From Novispirillum itersonii (GTDB taxonomy: Bacteria; Pseudomonadota; Alphaproteobacteria; Rhodospirillales; Rhodospirillaceae): 64,000 bases of DNA. Position 1 is the first letter of the stretch. Every line of letters starts with the position of its first letter. Made by a program: the position numbers and the translations under genes. The stretch covers positions 1 through 64,000 of the forward strand of contig NZ_JACIIX010000010.1 in NCBI RefSeq assembly GCF_014205675.1, in the 5' to 3' direction. This document shows, one piece after another, positions 16,586 to 25,302 of the stretch. The notes beneath the pieces were generated by a model. That model saw only the letters and a list, made by a program, of their open reading frames with translations, was not told the origin of the DNA and did not search any database.

Positions 16586-18898
16586 GTGTCAGCTTTTCAG
16601 CTTAAACCGCACCGGGCACGGGGCCTGCTCCGTTGGCTGTTCCCGACCCTGACCGACCGCTTTCTGGTCCGCCATCCGCAGCGGGAGATCGCCGGGGCGC
16701 TGTCGTGCCTGATCGCCTCCGTACCGCAGACCATGGCCTACGGGGCGATTGCCACGGCGGCGCTGGGGCCGCAGTGGACCGGTTTTGGGATTGTCGCGGC
16801 GCTGCTGTCGTCGGTGGTTCACGGTTTTCTGGCGGTGGGGCTGGGCAGCAATCCGTCCACCGTCAGCGGGCCACGGGCGGCAACCGCACTGGTCTATGGG
16901 ACCATGCTGGCACAGCTGGCGGCCCTGCCGGGGCTGTCGGGGGCCGATCCGCTGCTGGTTCTCGCGCTGGCGCAGCTGGCTGTGACCGGGTCCGGCCTGA
17001 TACAGGTGCTGTTTGCCCTGCTGCGCGTCGGGCGGCTGGTCAGTTTTATTCCCTATCCGGTGGTGGCCGGGTTTTTCAATGGGTCGGCCCTGCTGATTCT
17101 GTTCAGCCAGATTGCGCCCCTGACCGGTGTTCCGGCGGCGGTGCTGGCGGCCGGTCCGCTGGCGGTCTGGCAGGCGCTGCACCCGGGGCCGCTGCTGCTG
17201 GGACTGGCTGCCGCCGGACTCATGATGGTGGCCGGGCGCTGGCTGCGGCGGGTTCCCCCGTCTCTGGTCGGGCTGGTGGCCGGGGCGGGGGTTTATCATC
17301 TTCTGACCGTGCTGATGCCGGGGCTTGGGCTGGGCGGCACCATCGGCCCGCTGCCGGACGGCGGATTGCCGCAGACTGCCGCCCTGTCAGCGGTGCTGGC
17401 GGCGCTGCCCGGCTGGAGCGGCGGCCTGCTGGCGGTGCTGATCCCGGCGGCGCTGTCGATGGCGGCCCTCAACAGCCTTGATGCACTGCTGGCGTCGGCG
17501 GCGCTGGATGCCCTGACCGGCCGACGGTCCTCCGGGGACCGGGAACTGCTGGCGCAGGGGATCGGGAACATGGCGGTCGGGCTGCTGTGGATGCTGCCGT
17601 CTTCCGGCTCAGTGGCCCGGGCCGGGGCTCTGGTCGGCGGCGGCAGCCGGTCTGCCCTTGGCCCCCTGCTGGTGGCCGGGGGAACGCTGATGCTGGTGAC
17701 CGTGGCCGGGGGGCTGGTGGCGGGCCTGCCACGGGCGGTGATGGCCGGGTTGCTGGTGGTGGTGGCCCTCGGCCTGTTCGACCGCTGGACGCTGGGTCTG
17801 CTGCGGCAGGGGCCGGGGCGCTGGCCGCGCGGGGATCTGGCGGCGGTGCTGGTGGTGGTGGTGGCGACGCTGACCTTTTCGCTGGTGGTGGCGGTGGCGA
17901 CCGGTGTTCTGCTGACGCTGCTGCTGTTTGTGGTGCGGATGGCACACAGCCCGGTCCGCCGTTGCTATCGCGCGACGGTGCTGACGGCCCGCATCAGTGG
18001 CAACCCGCAGCGGGCGGCGCTGATTGAGCAGCACGGCCACCGCATTGCGGTGATTGAGCTGGAGGGGGCGCTGTTCTTCGGCTCCGTCGCCGCGCTGGAG
18101 GCCTGCCTCGACAGCCTGATGGCCGAGGGCGTGCAGTATGTGGTGATCGATCTGCGCCGGGCCAAGGATGCCGATGCCACCGGGGCGCGGGCGGTGGAAC
18201 GCTGGAGCGCCCGGCTGCGGCGGCGGGGCGGTGCCCTGTTTCTGGCCTATGTGGAGCGCGAACGCCGGATCACCCCCGGCCTGCCCGTTGGCCCGGAACG
18301 GCGGCGGGAGGAGGCAGACCGTCGTCTGTGGCGGATTTTCGACCGTCTCGGCACGGTCGCGGCCTTGGGGGAAGACTGTTTCCAGCCGGATGTGGACCGG
18401 GCGGTGGCCTGCTGCGAAGCCGCCCTGACGGCACAGCCGGGGATGGTGGCGACGGCAGGGCGGCGTGGGGTTCCGGCGGTGCTGCGGGGACTGGATCTGC
18501 ATCAGCTGAAGACCCTGCGGGCGGTGATGACCCGCCATGTTCTGCCCTCCGGTCATGCCGTGTTCCGGCAGGGCGATCCGCCGGACAGTGTCTATTTCGT
18601 CGCTGCCGGACAGGTTGATGTGGTGATTGATCTGGCGGGCACCGACCGCAAGCTGCGGGTCCAGAGCCTGACGCGGGGCAGTATCTTCGGGGAAATGGCG
18701 GTGCTGGACCCGCATCCGCGCTCGGCCAGTGTCGAGGTTGCGGCCCCTGCCGTGGTCTACCGGCTGGCGGCGGCGGATTTCCGGGCCCTGAAGCAGACCT
18801 CTCCGGATCTGGCGTTCCGGTTGCTGGAAAATATCGCCCTGATTTTTGCCGGACGCCTGCGGGCGACCAATCTGCTGCTGGCGGAACTGGAACGGTGA
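16586..18898 (+). CDS. SulP-family anion transporter with STAS and cyclic-nucleotide-binding domains
   Basis: The 770-residue inner-membrane protein starts at GTG. Residues about 20-450 form a SulP membrane domain with many hydrophobic segments, including ASVPQTMAYGAIA and the SGPRAATALVYGTM region. A STAS domain follows (about 480-590: IAVIELEGALFFGSVAALE then VVIDLRRAKDADATGARAVE). The C-terminal 130 residues are a cNMP-binding-like beta barrel (VFRQGDPPDSVYFVAAGQVDVV then GSIFGEMAVLDPHPRSASV, with the phosphate-binding FGE and RSAS elements). It probably moves sulfate, bicarbonate or another anion under nucleotide or STAS control. The substrate is unknown. A strong terminator follows. Confidence 0.88.
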   Translation: MSAFQLKPHRARGLLRWLFPTLTDRFLVRHPQREIAGALSCLIASVPQTMAYGAIATAALGPQWTGFGIVAALLSSVVHGFLAVGLGSNPSTVSGPRAATALVYGTMLAQLAALPGLSGADPLLVLALAQLAVTGSGLIQVLFALLRVGRLVSFIPYPVVAGFFNGSALLILFSQIAPLTGVPAAVLAAGPLAVWQALHPGPLLLGLAAAGLMMVAGRWLRRVPPSLVGLVAGAGVYHLLTVLMPGLGLGGTIGPLPDGGLPQTAALSAVLAALPGWSGGLLAVLIPAALSMAALNSLDALLASAALDALTGRRSSGDRELLAQGIGNMAVGLLWMLPSSGSVARAGALVGGGSRSALGPLLVAGGTLMLVTVAGGLVAGLPRAVMAGLLVVVALGLFDRWTLGLLRQGPGRWPRGDLAAVLVVVVATLTFSLVVAVATGVLLTLLLFVVRMAHSPVRRCYRATVLTARISGNPQRAALIEQHGHRIAVIELEGALFFGSVAALEACLDSLMAEGVQYVVIDLRRAKDADATGARAVERWSARLRRRGGALFLAYVERERRITPGLPVGPERRREEADRRLWRIFDRLGTVAALGEDCFQPDVDRAVACCEAALTAQPGMVATAGRRGVPAVLRGLDLHQLKTLRAVMTRHVLPSGHAVFRQGDPPDSVYFVAAGQVDVVIDLAGTDRKLRVQSLTRGSIFGEMAVLDPHPRSASVEVAAPAVVYRLAAADFRALKQTSPDLAFRLLENIALIFAGRLRATNLLLAELER

Positions 18899-18955
18899 TC
18901 CCGGCGGGGCGGGCGGGGGACAGGCCCCACCCGCCCCGCCGGGATGCCGGTTTTA
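18898..18955. terminator. Strong hairpin terminator between SulP gene and methionine gamma-lyase gene
   Basis: A 21-bp stem with a single mismatch spans 18898-18918 and 18925-18945 around a 6-nt loop. A T-rich run (TTTTATT) follows six bases later on plus. It overlaps the end of both convergent genes. Confidence 0.8.
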
Positions 18956-20185
18956 TTCCGCCGCCGCCCTGACCGGGGCGGACAGGGCATCCAGCGCGGT
19001 GGAGAGGTCGGCGAGGATGTCGGCCGGGGTTTCCAGCCCGACCGACAGGCGGATCAGCCCTTCGGAGATGCCATAGGCGGCGCGTTCCTCCGGGGTGTAG
19101 CTGGAATGGGTCATGCTGGCCGGGTGCTGGATCAGGGTTTCGGCATCGCCAAGGCTGACGGCACAGACGATCATCGACAGGCTGTCCATCAGGCGGATCC
19201 CGGCGTCATAGCCGCCGGTCAGTTCGAAGGCGATCATCCCGCCCGGCAACTTCATCTGCGCCTTGGCCAGATCGTGCTGCGGATGGCTGGACAGGCCGGG
19301 GTAGTAGACCCGCGCCACCGCCGGATGGGCTTCCAGCATGTCGGCGACGGTCTGGGCGGAGGAACAATGACGGTCCATCCGCAGTTCCAGCGTCTTCAGG
19401 CCGCGCATGATCAGGCTGGCGTCCATTGCCGACAGCACGGCACCGGTCATGTCCTTCAGGCCGAAGAAGCGGATCGAGGTGATCATCTCCGCCCGGCCGA
19501 TCACCGCCCCGGCGGTCAGGTCGCCGTGGCCGCCCAGATACTTGGTGGCGGAATGCACCACCAGATCGGCACCGAGGCTGATCGGCTGCTGGAGGTAGGG
19601 CGAGCAGTAGGTGTTGTCCACCACCACCACCGCGTTCTGTTCGTGGGCGATGGCGGAGACGGTGCGGATGTCCACCACCCGCATGTTGGGGTTGGCCGGG
19701 GTTTCAAAATAGACCACGGCGGTTTTTTCGGTCATGGCGGCGCGCAGGGCGGCGGCATCGGTCAGGTCAACATGGCTGACCGTCACGCCGAAGCGGGCCA
19801 GACCATGGCGCATGAAGGCGAAGGTGCAGCCGTACAGGGTTTTATCGACGATGATTTCGTCCCCCGGCTTGACCAGCGTCCACAGGGTGGAGGTGATCGC
19901 CCCCATGCCGGAGCCGGTGACCATCGCCGCCTCGCCGCCTTCCAGTTCGGCCAGACGGGCTTCCAGCAGGCGCAGGGTCGGGTTGCCGAGGCGGGTGTAG
20001 ATATAGCCCGGATCTTCCCCGGCGAAGCGGCGGCCACCGGTGGCGGCATCGGGGAAGGCGAAGGTGGAGGTCATGTAGACCGGCGGCACCAGCGCGCCGT
20101 TGTGATCCTGCGGATCATAGGCATGGTGGATGGCGCGGGTGGCGAAACCGGGGGTCTTCTGGGCGGTATCGCTGGTCTTCGACAT
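18953..20185 (-). CDS. Methionine gamma-lyase / Cys-Met metabolism PLP enzyme
   Basis: The 410-residue trans-sulfuration-family enzyme has the PLP-lysine motif HSATKYLGGHGDL with Lys215 and YTRLGNPT near residue 63. DKTLYGCTFAF carries a cysteine at 120, equivalent to Cys116, which distinguishes methionine gamma-lyases from cystathionine enzymes. It would split methionine into methanethiol, 2-oxobutyrate and ammonia. The ATG at 20185 has GGGAGA upstream. A sigma-54-type promoter (20240-20255) and three TyrR-like boxes lie between it and the divergent TyrR-like activator. O-acetylhomoserine or cystathionine activity remains possible. Confidence 0.88.
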   Translation of the reverse strand: MSKTSDTAQKTPGFATRAIHHAYDPQDHNGALVPPVYMTSTFAFPDAATGGRRFAGEDPGYIYTRLGNPTLRLLEARLAELEGGEAAMVTGSGMGAITSTLWTLVKPGDEIIVDKTLYGCTFAFMRHGLARFGVTVSHVDLTDAAALRAAMTEKTAVVYFETPANPNMRVVDIRTVSAIAHEQNAVVVVDNTYCSPYLQQPISLGADLVVHSATKYLGGHGDLTAGAVIGRAEMITSIRFFGLKDMTGAVLSAMDASLIMRGLKTLELRMDRHCSSAQTVADMLEAHPAVARVYYPGLSSHPQHDLAKAQMKLPGGMIAFELTGGYDAGIRLMDSLSMIVCAVSLGDAETLIQHPASMTHSSYTPEERAAYGISEGLIRLSVGLETPADILADLSTALDALSAPVRAAAE

Positions 20186-20239
20186 GAAACATCTCCCGTG
20201 TTTGGCCCGTGGCGGGCCTTTCTGTTGTGGGGATGTCAT

Positions 20240-20255
20240 CGCAGGAACCGTGCCA
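20240..20255 (-). promoter_or_regulatory. Sigma-54 promoter of the methionine gamma-lyase gene
   Basis: On minus the sequence reads TGGCACGGTTCCTGCG, matching the -24/-12 form TGGCACG-N4-TTGC with the invariant GG and GC ten bases apart. The predicted start lies about 45 nt before the ATG, and the TyrR-like boxes are 30-110 bp upstream, where an enhancer would be. Confidence 0.72.
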
Positions 20256-20285
20256 GTGGGGAAAATCAGCGGTTTATGAGGGGTG

Positions 20286-20366
20286 TGTAAGAAATTTCTT
20301 ACGGTTTGCGTCTCTTGTCAGGCGGCGGATGTAAAGATAATCTTCCAGTGTAAGAAAAATCTGACA
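20286..20366. promoter_or_regulatory. Three TyrR-box-like operators
   Basis: Sites at 20286-20303 (TGTAAG-N6-CTTACG, containing a perfect 16-bp palindrome), 20330-20347 (TGTAAA-N6-CTTCCA) and 20349-20366 (TGTAAG-N6-CTGACA) resemble the TyrR/PhhR box TGTAAA-N6-TTTACA. They fill the gap between the lyase and the TyrR-like gene. Confidence 0.68.
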
Positions 20367-20377
20367 CCGGAGGGTCG

Positions 20378-21928
20378 ATGCTGCTGGATATTCACGCCGA
20401 TAACCGGGTCGGCATCACCGGCGAGATTCTGACGGTGATCGCCGGGGCCGGGCACGATGTGCGGCGGCTGGAGGTGGTGACCCACCATGTTTACGCCGAG
20501 CTGCCGGGCCTGCGCCCGCCGGGACTGGATGGTCTGCGCGCCGCCCTGCTGGCGGTGCCCGGTCTGTGGGCGGTGACCCCGGTGGAGGCCCTGCCCGGCG
20601 ACCGTCGCCAGCAGGCGCTGGAACTGCTGGCCGACAGTTACCCCGATGCTTTGGTGGTGGCGGAGCCCGGCGGCGGTCTTGCCGCAGCCAACCGGGCAGC
20701 ACAGGCGATTCTGGACGGGGCGGCGGTGTTGCCTGATCCGGTGCGGGCCATGCTCGACCGGGGCCAGCCGCAGGCCCAGCCGGTGACCCTGAACGGGCAG
20801 GCGTGGATGGTGGAGGTGATCCCCTCCCCCGCTGTGGCCGGGCCGGACGGGGGAACCGGCGGTGGAATTGTGGTGTTCCGGCATCCGCAGCGGCTGGGGC
20901 AGGCGCTGGCCCGGGTCGGCCCGGGGGAACAGGGGTCGCTGGATGCGATTCTGGGCACCTGTCCGGCGATTCTGGCGGTCAAGGACCGGGTCCGGCGCTT
21001 TGCCGATGTTGATGCTCCGGTGCTGATCGGCGGGGAAACCGGGGTCGGCAAGGAACTGGTGGCCCGGGCGATCCATGGCGCGGGCCGCCGTCATGACGCC
21101 CCGTTTCTGGCCCTGAACTGCGCCGCCCTGCCGGAAACACTGGTGGAGAGCGAGCTGTTCGGCTACGCCCCCGGAGCCTTCAGCGGCGCGGCGCGGGATG
21201 GCAAGCTGGGGTTGCTGGAACTGGCCGACGGCGGCACGGTGTTCCTGGATGAGATCGGCGAGATGTCGCCCTACGTGCAGAGCAAGCTGCTGCGCTTTCT
21301 GGCCGATGGCACCTTCCGCCGGGTGGGGGGAAAGCAGGAGCGGCGGGTCAGCGTGCGGATTGTCAGCGCCACCCACCGCGATCTGGCGGCGGCCTGTGCC
21401 GACAAGACCTTCCGCGAGGATCTGCTGTACCGTCTGTCGGTGTTGCAGGTTGATGTGCCGCCGCTGCGCCGCCGGGGAGAGGACATTCCGGTGCTGATCG
21501 ACAGTTTTCTCGACAGCACCGCCGCCCGCCTTGGCCGCCCGGTGCCGCGCCTGACCGATGCGGCCCGGCAGGCCCTGTGCCGCTATGACTGGCCGGGCAA
21601 TGTGCGGCAGTTGCAGAACGTGCTGTTCCGGGCCCTGACCCTGACCGATGCCCCGCTGCTGGAGGCGGCGGCCTTTGATCTGGGGGACGCGCCGGTTCTC
21701 CCTCCCCCTCCCCTTCCGCCGCTGGCCGGAGAAGGACCGGCCCCGGAAACGCCGCGAGAGGACCCGGCAGCCGATCCGGCGGACTGGGACAGTGCGCAGG
21801 CGGCGTTTGAGCGGGATCTGCTGGCCCGGCTGTGGCCCCGCTATCCGTCCACCCGGCGGCTGGCGGAGCGGCTGAAGGTGTCGCACACCACCATCGCCCA
21901 GAAGCTGCGGGCCTACGGCCTGCGTTGA
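20378..21928 (+). CDS. TyrR/PhhR-like sigma-54 enhancer-binding regulator
   Basis: The 516-residue protein begins with an ACT-like domain (residues about 1-75, MLLDIHADNRVGITGEIL), then a PAS-like segment (about 76-165) and an AAA+ domain from about 190 with Walker A GGETGVGKE, ESELFGYAPGAFSGA and Walker B VFLDEIGE. The C-terminus has a TyrR-type helix-turn-helix (TRRLAERLKVSHTTIAQKL). The sigma-54 contact loop is GAFSGA instead of GAFTGA. A proline-rich linker near 445-465 precedes the DNA-binding domain. GGAGGG lies four bases before the ATG. It is divergent from the methionine gamma-lyase gene and probably activates it in response to an amino acid bound by the ACT domain. Confidence 0.9.
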   Translation: MLLDIHADNRVGITGEILTVIAGAGHDVRRLEVVTHHVYAELPGLRPPGLDGLRAALLAVPGLWAVTPVEALPGDRRQQALELLADSYPDALVVAEPGGGLAAANRAAQAILDGAAVLPDPVRAMLDRGQPQAQPVTLNGQAWMVEVIPSPAVAGPDGGTGGGIVVFRHPQRLGQALARVGPGEQGSLDAILGTCPAILAVKDRVRRFADVDAPVLIGGETGVGKELVARAIHGAGRRHDAPFLALNCAALPETLVESELFGYAPGAFSGAARDGKLGLLELADGGTVFLDEIGEMSPYVQSKLLRFLADGTFRRVGGKQERRVSVRIVSATHRDLAAACADKTFREDLLYRLSVLQVDVPPLRRRGEDIPVLIDSFLDSTAARLGRPVPRLTDAARQALCRYDWPGNVRQLQNVLFRALTLTDAPLLEAAAFDLGDAPVLPPPPLPPLAGEGPAPETPREDPAADPADWDSAQAAFERDLLARLWPRYPSTRRLAERLKVSHTTIAQKLRAYGLR

Positions 21929-21937
21929 GGTTCGGGG

Positions 21938-21951
21938 TTTGCGATGTCGCA
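21938..21951 (+). promoter_or_regulatory. Dispersed palindromic motif, copy 1
   Basis: TTTGCGATGTCGCA lies between the convergent ends of the TyrR-like gene and feoC. The core TGCGA-TG-TCGCA is shared with copies at 44168, 45483 and 47595; see the findings on a parS-like site. Confidence 0.5.
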
Positions 21952-21986
21952 TATCCCGGATTGATCCGGTTTCGGTCACAGCCTGC

Positions 21987-22226
21987 TCAGGGATCAACCC
22001 ATTCATAGGTTTCCTCCGGGCCGTGGCAGCCTTTGCAGCCGCCGCTGCCGCAGGCTTTTCCGGCGGCGTCGGATCCGCCACCGATCCGGCGGACCCTGCC
22101 CTTGCCGACCCAGATCTGCAAGGCATCCCGCACCGCATCGGTGCTGCTGCCGACATGCAGGGCCAGTTCACTCAGGGTGGCCTGCCGCCGTTGTTGCAGG
22201 CAGGTTTTCAGGGCAATCAGACTCAT
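21987..22226 (-). CDS. feoC: FeoC-like small iron-transport regulator
   Basis: The 79-residue protein has an N-terminal winged-helix-like region (LIALKTCLQQRRQATLSELALHVGSSTDAVRDAL) and a cysteine cluster KACGSGGCKGCHG, as in FeoC proteins that bind an iron-sulfur cluster. It probably stabilises or regulates FeoB. Its ATG overlaps the feoB stop (ATGA), making it the third gene of feoA-feoB-feoC. Confidence 0.88.
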   Translation of the reverse strand: MSLIALKTCLQQRRQATLSELALHVGSSTDAVRDALQIWVGKGRVRRIGGGSDAAGKACGSGGCKGCHGPEETYEWVDP

Positions 22227-24538
22227 GATGCCGCCCTCAGGCCCCGGTTGGAGATCTGCCGCAGCAGGGTGACCCCCAGCAGCAGGATGGCACAGCCCCC
22301 GGCGATCCACAGGGCGGAAGGCCCCGGATGGTTCAGCCAGGTGGCCCCCTGATAGATCATCACCGCCATCACATAGGCCACCGAGGTGGTCCAGCCCGCC
22401 GCGAAGGCGGCCCACCGCCCCCCGGCTTCCTGCCGGATCGCCCCCAGCGTGGCAACGCAGGGGGTGTACAGCAGGATCAGCACCATATAGGCCAAGGCTC
22501 CGGCCCCGCCGTCAAAATAGGCGGTCATCGCCCCGAAGGCACTGGCGTTGACGCCAAGGGCCGCCGTGGTTTCCGTGCTGTCCTGCGACAGGGTGCCGAG
22601 CTTCAGCGGATCCAGCACCGCCTGCCCCAGCGCCGCCAGATTGGCGGGGACGGTGGCGACAGCTTTTTGCAGGGCGTCCGCCAGCACGAAGGGAGTGCCC
22701 TCCTCTGCCGTATCGGCGCTGCCGTACAGGCTGTTCAAGGTGCCGATCACCGCTTCCTTGGCGAAAATGCCGGTCACAAGGCCGACAGTGGCGGGCCAGT
22801 TGTCCTCCCGCAGACCCATCGGGGCCAGAACCGGGCTGACGGCGGAACTGACCGCCGCCAGAATCGACTCCCGCCCGGCGTCCTTGCGGAACTCCCCGGC
22901 GGGGGTGAAGGAGGACAGAAGGCTCAAGGCCAGCACCATCGGCACAATCACCTGACCGGCCCGGAGCAGGAAGTCCCGCAGCCGTTGCCACGCATGCCAG
23001 ACAATGCCGTGCAGGGTCGGGATGTGATAGGGCGGCAGTTCCATCACAAACGGGGCGGCTTCGCCGCGCAGCAGGGTGGTTTTCAGGATCAGGCCGGTGA
23101 TGACCGCCACGGCGATGCCCAGCAGATACAGGCCGAACACCACATTCTGGCCTCCGCTGGGGAAGAAGGCGGCGGCAAACAGCGCAAACACCGGCAGACG
23201 GGCCCCGCAGGCCATGAACGGGGCCATCATCGCCGTCATCACCCGGTCGCGGTGGCTGTCCAGCGTGCGGGCGGCCATCACCGCCGGAACATTGCAGCCA
23301 AAACCGACGATCAGGGGCACAAAGGCTTTGCCCGGCAGGCCGATGCCGCGCATGGCGCGGTCCATCACAAAGGCGGCCCGGGCCATGTAGCCGGAATCCT
23401 CCAGCGCCGACAGCACCAGAAACAGGCTGCCGATCACCGGGGCAAAGGTGGCGACGGTCTGGATGCCGCTGCCGAGACCGGTCACCGTCACCATCAGCCA
23501 GCCGGGGGCTCCGGCGGCGGTCAGAAGCTGCTCCGGCCAGTCCACCAGCAGGGCACCGACCCCCTGATCGAACAGGTCGATGAAGGCACCGCCGACGCTG
23601 ATGGTCAGCACGAACATCAGGTACATGATGCCGAGAAACAGCGGCACCCCGAGAAACCGGTTGAGGGCAATCGCATCCAGCCGCCGGGTCAGGGCCGGGG
23701 AAATCTCGTGCAGGCGGCGGCAGGCGGTGGCGGTGATCCGCCCGATCAGCTGATAGCGGGCATCGGCGATCAGGATGTCGGCATCCTCGCCGCCCTCGCG
23801 TTCCAGTGTCTGCCGCACGGCCTCCACCTGCTCCCGCAGGCCGGGGGTGGCGGTGAAGACGGCGGCGGCAAAATCGGAGTCCGGGGTCGCTTCCAGCAGC
23901 CGCACTGCCAGCCAGCGCGGATCATGACGGGTCTGTCCGCCGAGGGCCGGACGCAGGGCGGCAATTGCCCGTTCCACCGCCTCGGGATAGGGCACCGGAG
24001 CCGGGGCAGAGACACCCCCGGCGCAGGCTTTCTTCAGGGCGTCCAGCCCCCGGCGGCGGCTGGCCACCAGCGGCACCACCGGGCAGCCGAGGGCGGCGGA
24101 CAGGGCGGCAAGGTCAATCTCCACCCCGGCCTTTTCGGCCAGATCCATCATGTTGACCGCCACCACCAGCGGCACCCGCCGTTCCATCATCTGCACGGTC
24201 AGGTACAGCGAGCGTTCCAGCGTCGAGGCATCAATCACGTTGATCACCACCCCGGTCTCGCCGGAGGTCAGGTAATCGCGGCTGACCCGTTCATCCTGCG
24301 GGCCGTGATCGCCGCTGATCATGTACAGACCGGGCAGATCGACCACCTCGACCGTGCTGCCCTGCCATGGATAGGTGCCGCGCTTCTGCTCCACCGTCAC
24401 CCCCGGCCAGTTGCCGACCTGCTGCCGGGATCCGGTCAAGGCGTTGAACAGGGTGGTTTTGCCGCAGTTGGGGTTGCCCGCCAGCACGACTTTGCCCGCC
24501 AGCGCGACTTTGCAATTCATAATGGATGCGGCGGTCAT
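22223..24538 (-). CDS. feoB: Ferrous iron transporter FeoB
   Basis: The 771-residue inner-membrane protein imports Fe2+. The N-terminal G domain has G1 GNPNCGKTT, G3 VDLPG and G4 NMMD, followed by a helical spacer to about residue 270 and then two Gate regions with conserved cysteines (IVGFGCNVPAVMAAR and LLYTPCVATLGAI). The ATG at 24538 shares one base with the feoA stop (TGATG), so it was preferred to the GTG one codon earlier. The feo promoter carries a Fur-like box, implying iron repression. Confidence 0.97.
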   Translation of the reverse strand: MTAASIMNCKVALAGKVVLAGNPNCGKTTLFNALTGSRQQVGNWPGVTVEQKRGTYPWQGSTVEVVDLPGLYMISGDHGPQDERVSRDYLTSGETGVVINVIDASTLERSLYLTVQMMERRVPLVVAVNMMDLAEKAGVEIDLAALSAALGCPVVPLVASRRRGLDALKKACAGGVSAPAPVPYPEAVERAIAALRPALGGQTRHDPRWLAVRLLEATPDSDFAAAVFTATPGLREQVEAVRQTLEREGGEDADILIADARYQLIGRITATACRRLHEISPALTRRLDAIALNRFLGVPLFLGIMYLMFVLTISVGGAFIDLFDQGVGALLVDWPEQLLTAAGAPGWLMVTVTGLGSGIQTVATFAPVIGSLFLVLSALEDSGYMARAAFVMDRAMRGIGLPGKAFVPLIVGFGCNVPAVMAARTLDSHRDRVMTAMMAPFMACGARLPVFALFAAAFFPSGGQNVVFGLYLLGIAVAVITGLILKTTLLRGEAAPFVMELPPYHIPTLHGIVWHAWQRLRDFLLRAGQVIVPMVLALSLLSSFTPAGEFRKDAGRESILAAVSSAVSPVLAPMGLREDNWPATVGLVTGIFAKEAVIGTLNSLYGSADTAEEGTPFVLADALQKAVATVPANLAALGQAVLDPLKLGTLSQDSTETTAALGVNASAFGAMTAYFDGGAGALAYMVLILLYTPCVATLGAIRQEAGGRWAAFAAGWTTSVAYVMAVMIYQGATWLNHPGPSALWIAGGCAILLLGVTLLRQISNRGLRAAS

Positions 24539-24789
24539 CACAGCGTCTCGATGCGAAGGATTGCCGCTTCGTCCCGGCGCAGGGTCAGGGTGTAACCGCG
24601 CAGCCGCACCTCCACCGGATCGCCGAGCGGGGCAACCCGGGTCAGGGTAAAGGCGGTGCCGGGGATCAGGCCAAAGGCAAGCAGGCGCTGGCGGTAGGCC
24701 GCGCTGCCACCGTCAAGGCCGGTGATCCGGGCCGACTGGCCGGGTTGAAGCTGCGACAGCGGGCGCGGTGAAAGCGGGGGCTGGGACAT
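24538..24789 (-). CDS. feoA: FeoA SH3-like iron-transport accessory protein
   Basis: The 83-residue protein has the FeoA SH3-like fold, seen in the pattern LSQLQPGQSARITGL, YRQRLLAFGLIPGTAFTLTRVAPLGDPVEVRLRGY and ILRIETL. It is a cytoplasmic partner of FeoB. It is the first gene of the feo operon, with a Fur-like box 24-42 bases before its start. Confidence 0.95.
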   Translation of the reverse strand: MSQPPLSPRPLSQLQPGQSARITGLDGGSAAYRQRLLAFGLIPGTAFTLTRVAPLGDPVEVRLRGYTLTLRRDEAAILRIETL

Positions 24790-24812
24790 CGGACGGGCTC
24801 CGGCAAGAAGGC

Positions 24813-24831
24813 GATACTGATTTGCATTCTT
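24813..24831 (-). promoter_or_regulatory. Fur-like box upstream of feoA
   Basis: The 19-bp sequence matches the classical Fur 19-mer at 13 positions. Read on minus, its 15-bp core ATGCAAATCAGTATC matches the element upstream of the siderophore AraC gene (34018-34037) at 13 of 15 positions. Confidence 0.6.
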
Positions 24832-24886
24832 ACCTTTGGAGGGCCGTTCCGACTTGTCGCAGGGTAAATGCCGGGGTCTGCCGCTG

Positions 24887-25195
24887 TCAGGCTGGCATGG
24901 AAACCGTCGGGGTCAGCCCAAGGGAAAACATCCCCGCATGCAGGGCCAGCCGGAGGACAAACAGCAGAAACCCGTAATAAAGCGGATAAAAGGCCGGATG
25001 CAGGAAGCCGGGGGTGATCACCGCAAACAGCCGGTAAAACGGATCCGTGATCCGCACAAACGCGTTCATGATGTAGTTGCCGGACGGATCAGGAACCATG
25101 AACTGCAATAGAAACCGTCCGGCCATGGTCCACATGACGGCAGCCAGAAGGTAACTGGGAATCAGGTAGTACCAGTACTCCAGAAGCATCGGCAT
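24887..25195 (-). CDS. YggT-family membrane protein
   Basis: The 102-residue protein has two to three hydrophobic segments and the YggT pattern (RFLLQFMVPDPSGNYIMNAFVRITDPFYRLFAVITPGF, then a second hydrophobic region). YggT proteins are small inner-membrane proteins of poorly defined role, linked to osmotic tolerance or cell-division neighbourhoods in other bacteria. It lies alone between feoA and the SSS symporter gene. Confidence 0.8.
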   Translation of the reverse strand: MPMLLEYWYYLIPSYLLAAVMWTMAGRFLLQFMVPDPSGNYIMNAFVRITDPFYRLFAVITPGFLHPAFYPLYYGFLLFVLRLALHAGMFSLGLTPTVSMPA

Positions 25196-25302
25196 CCTCC
25201 GGGCGGAAAGGACCGGGGGAAGACTCCCCCGGTCTGACAGGTCAGACGGAGACCGGTGCGGGCCGTGCGGTCAGGCCCGTCCCGCGTCCGGTCTCCGGGG
25301 GA

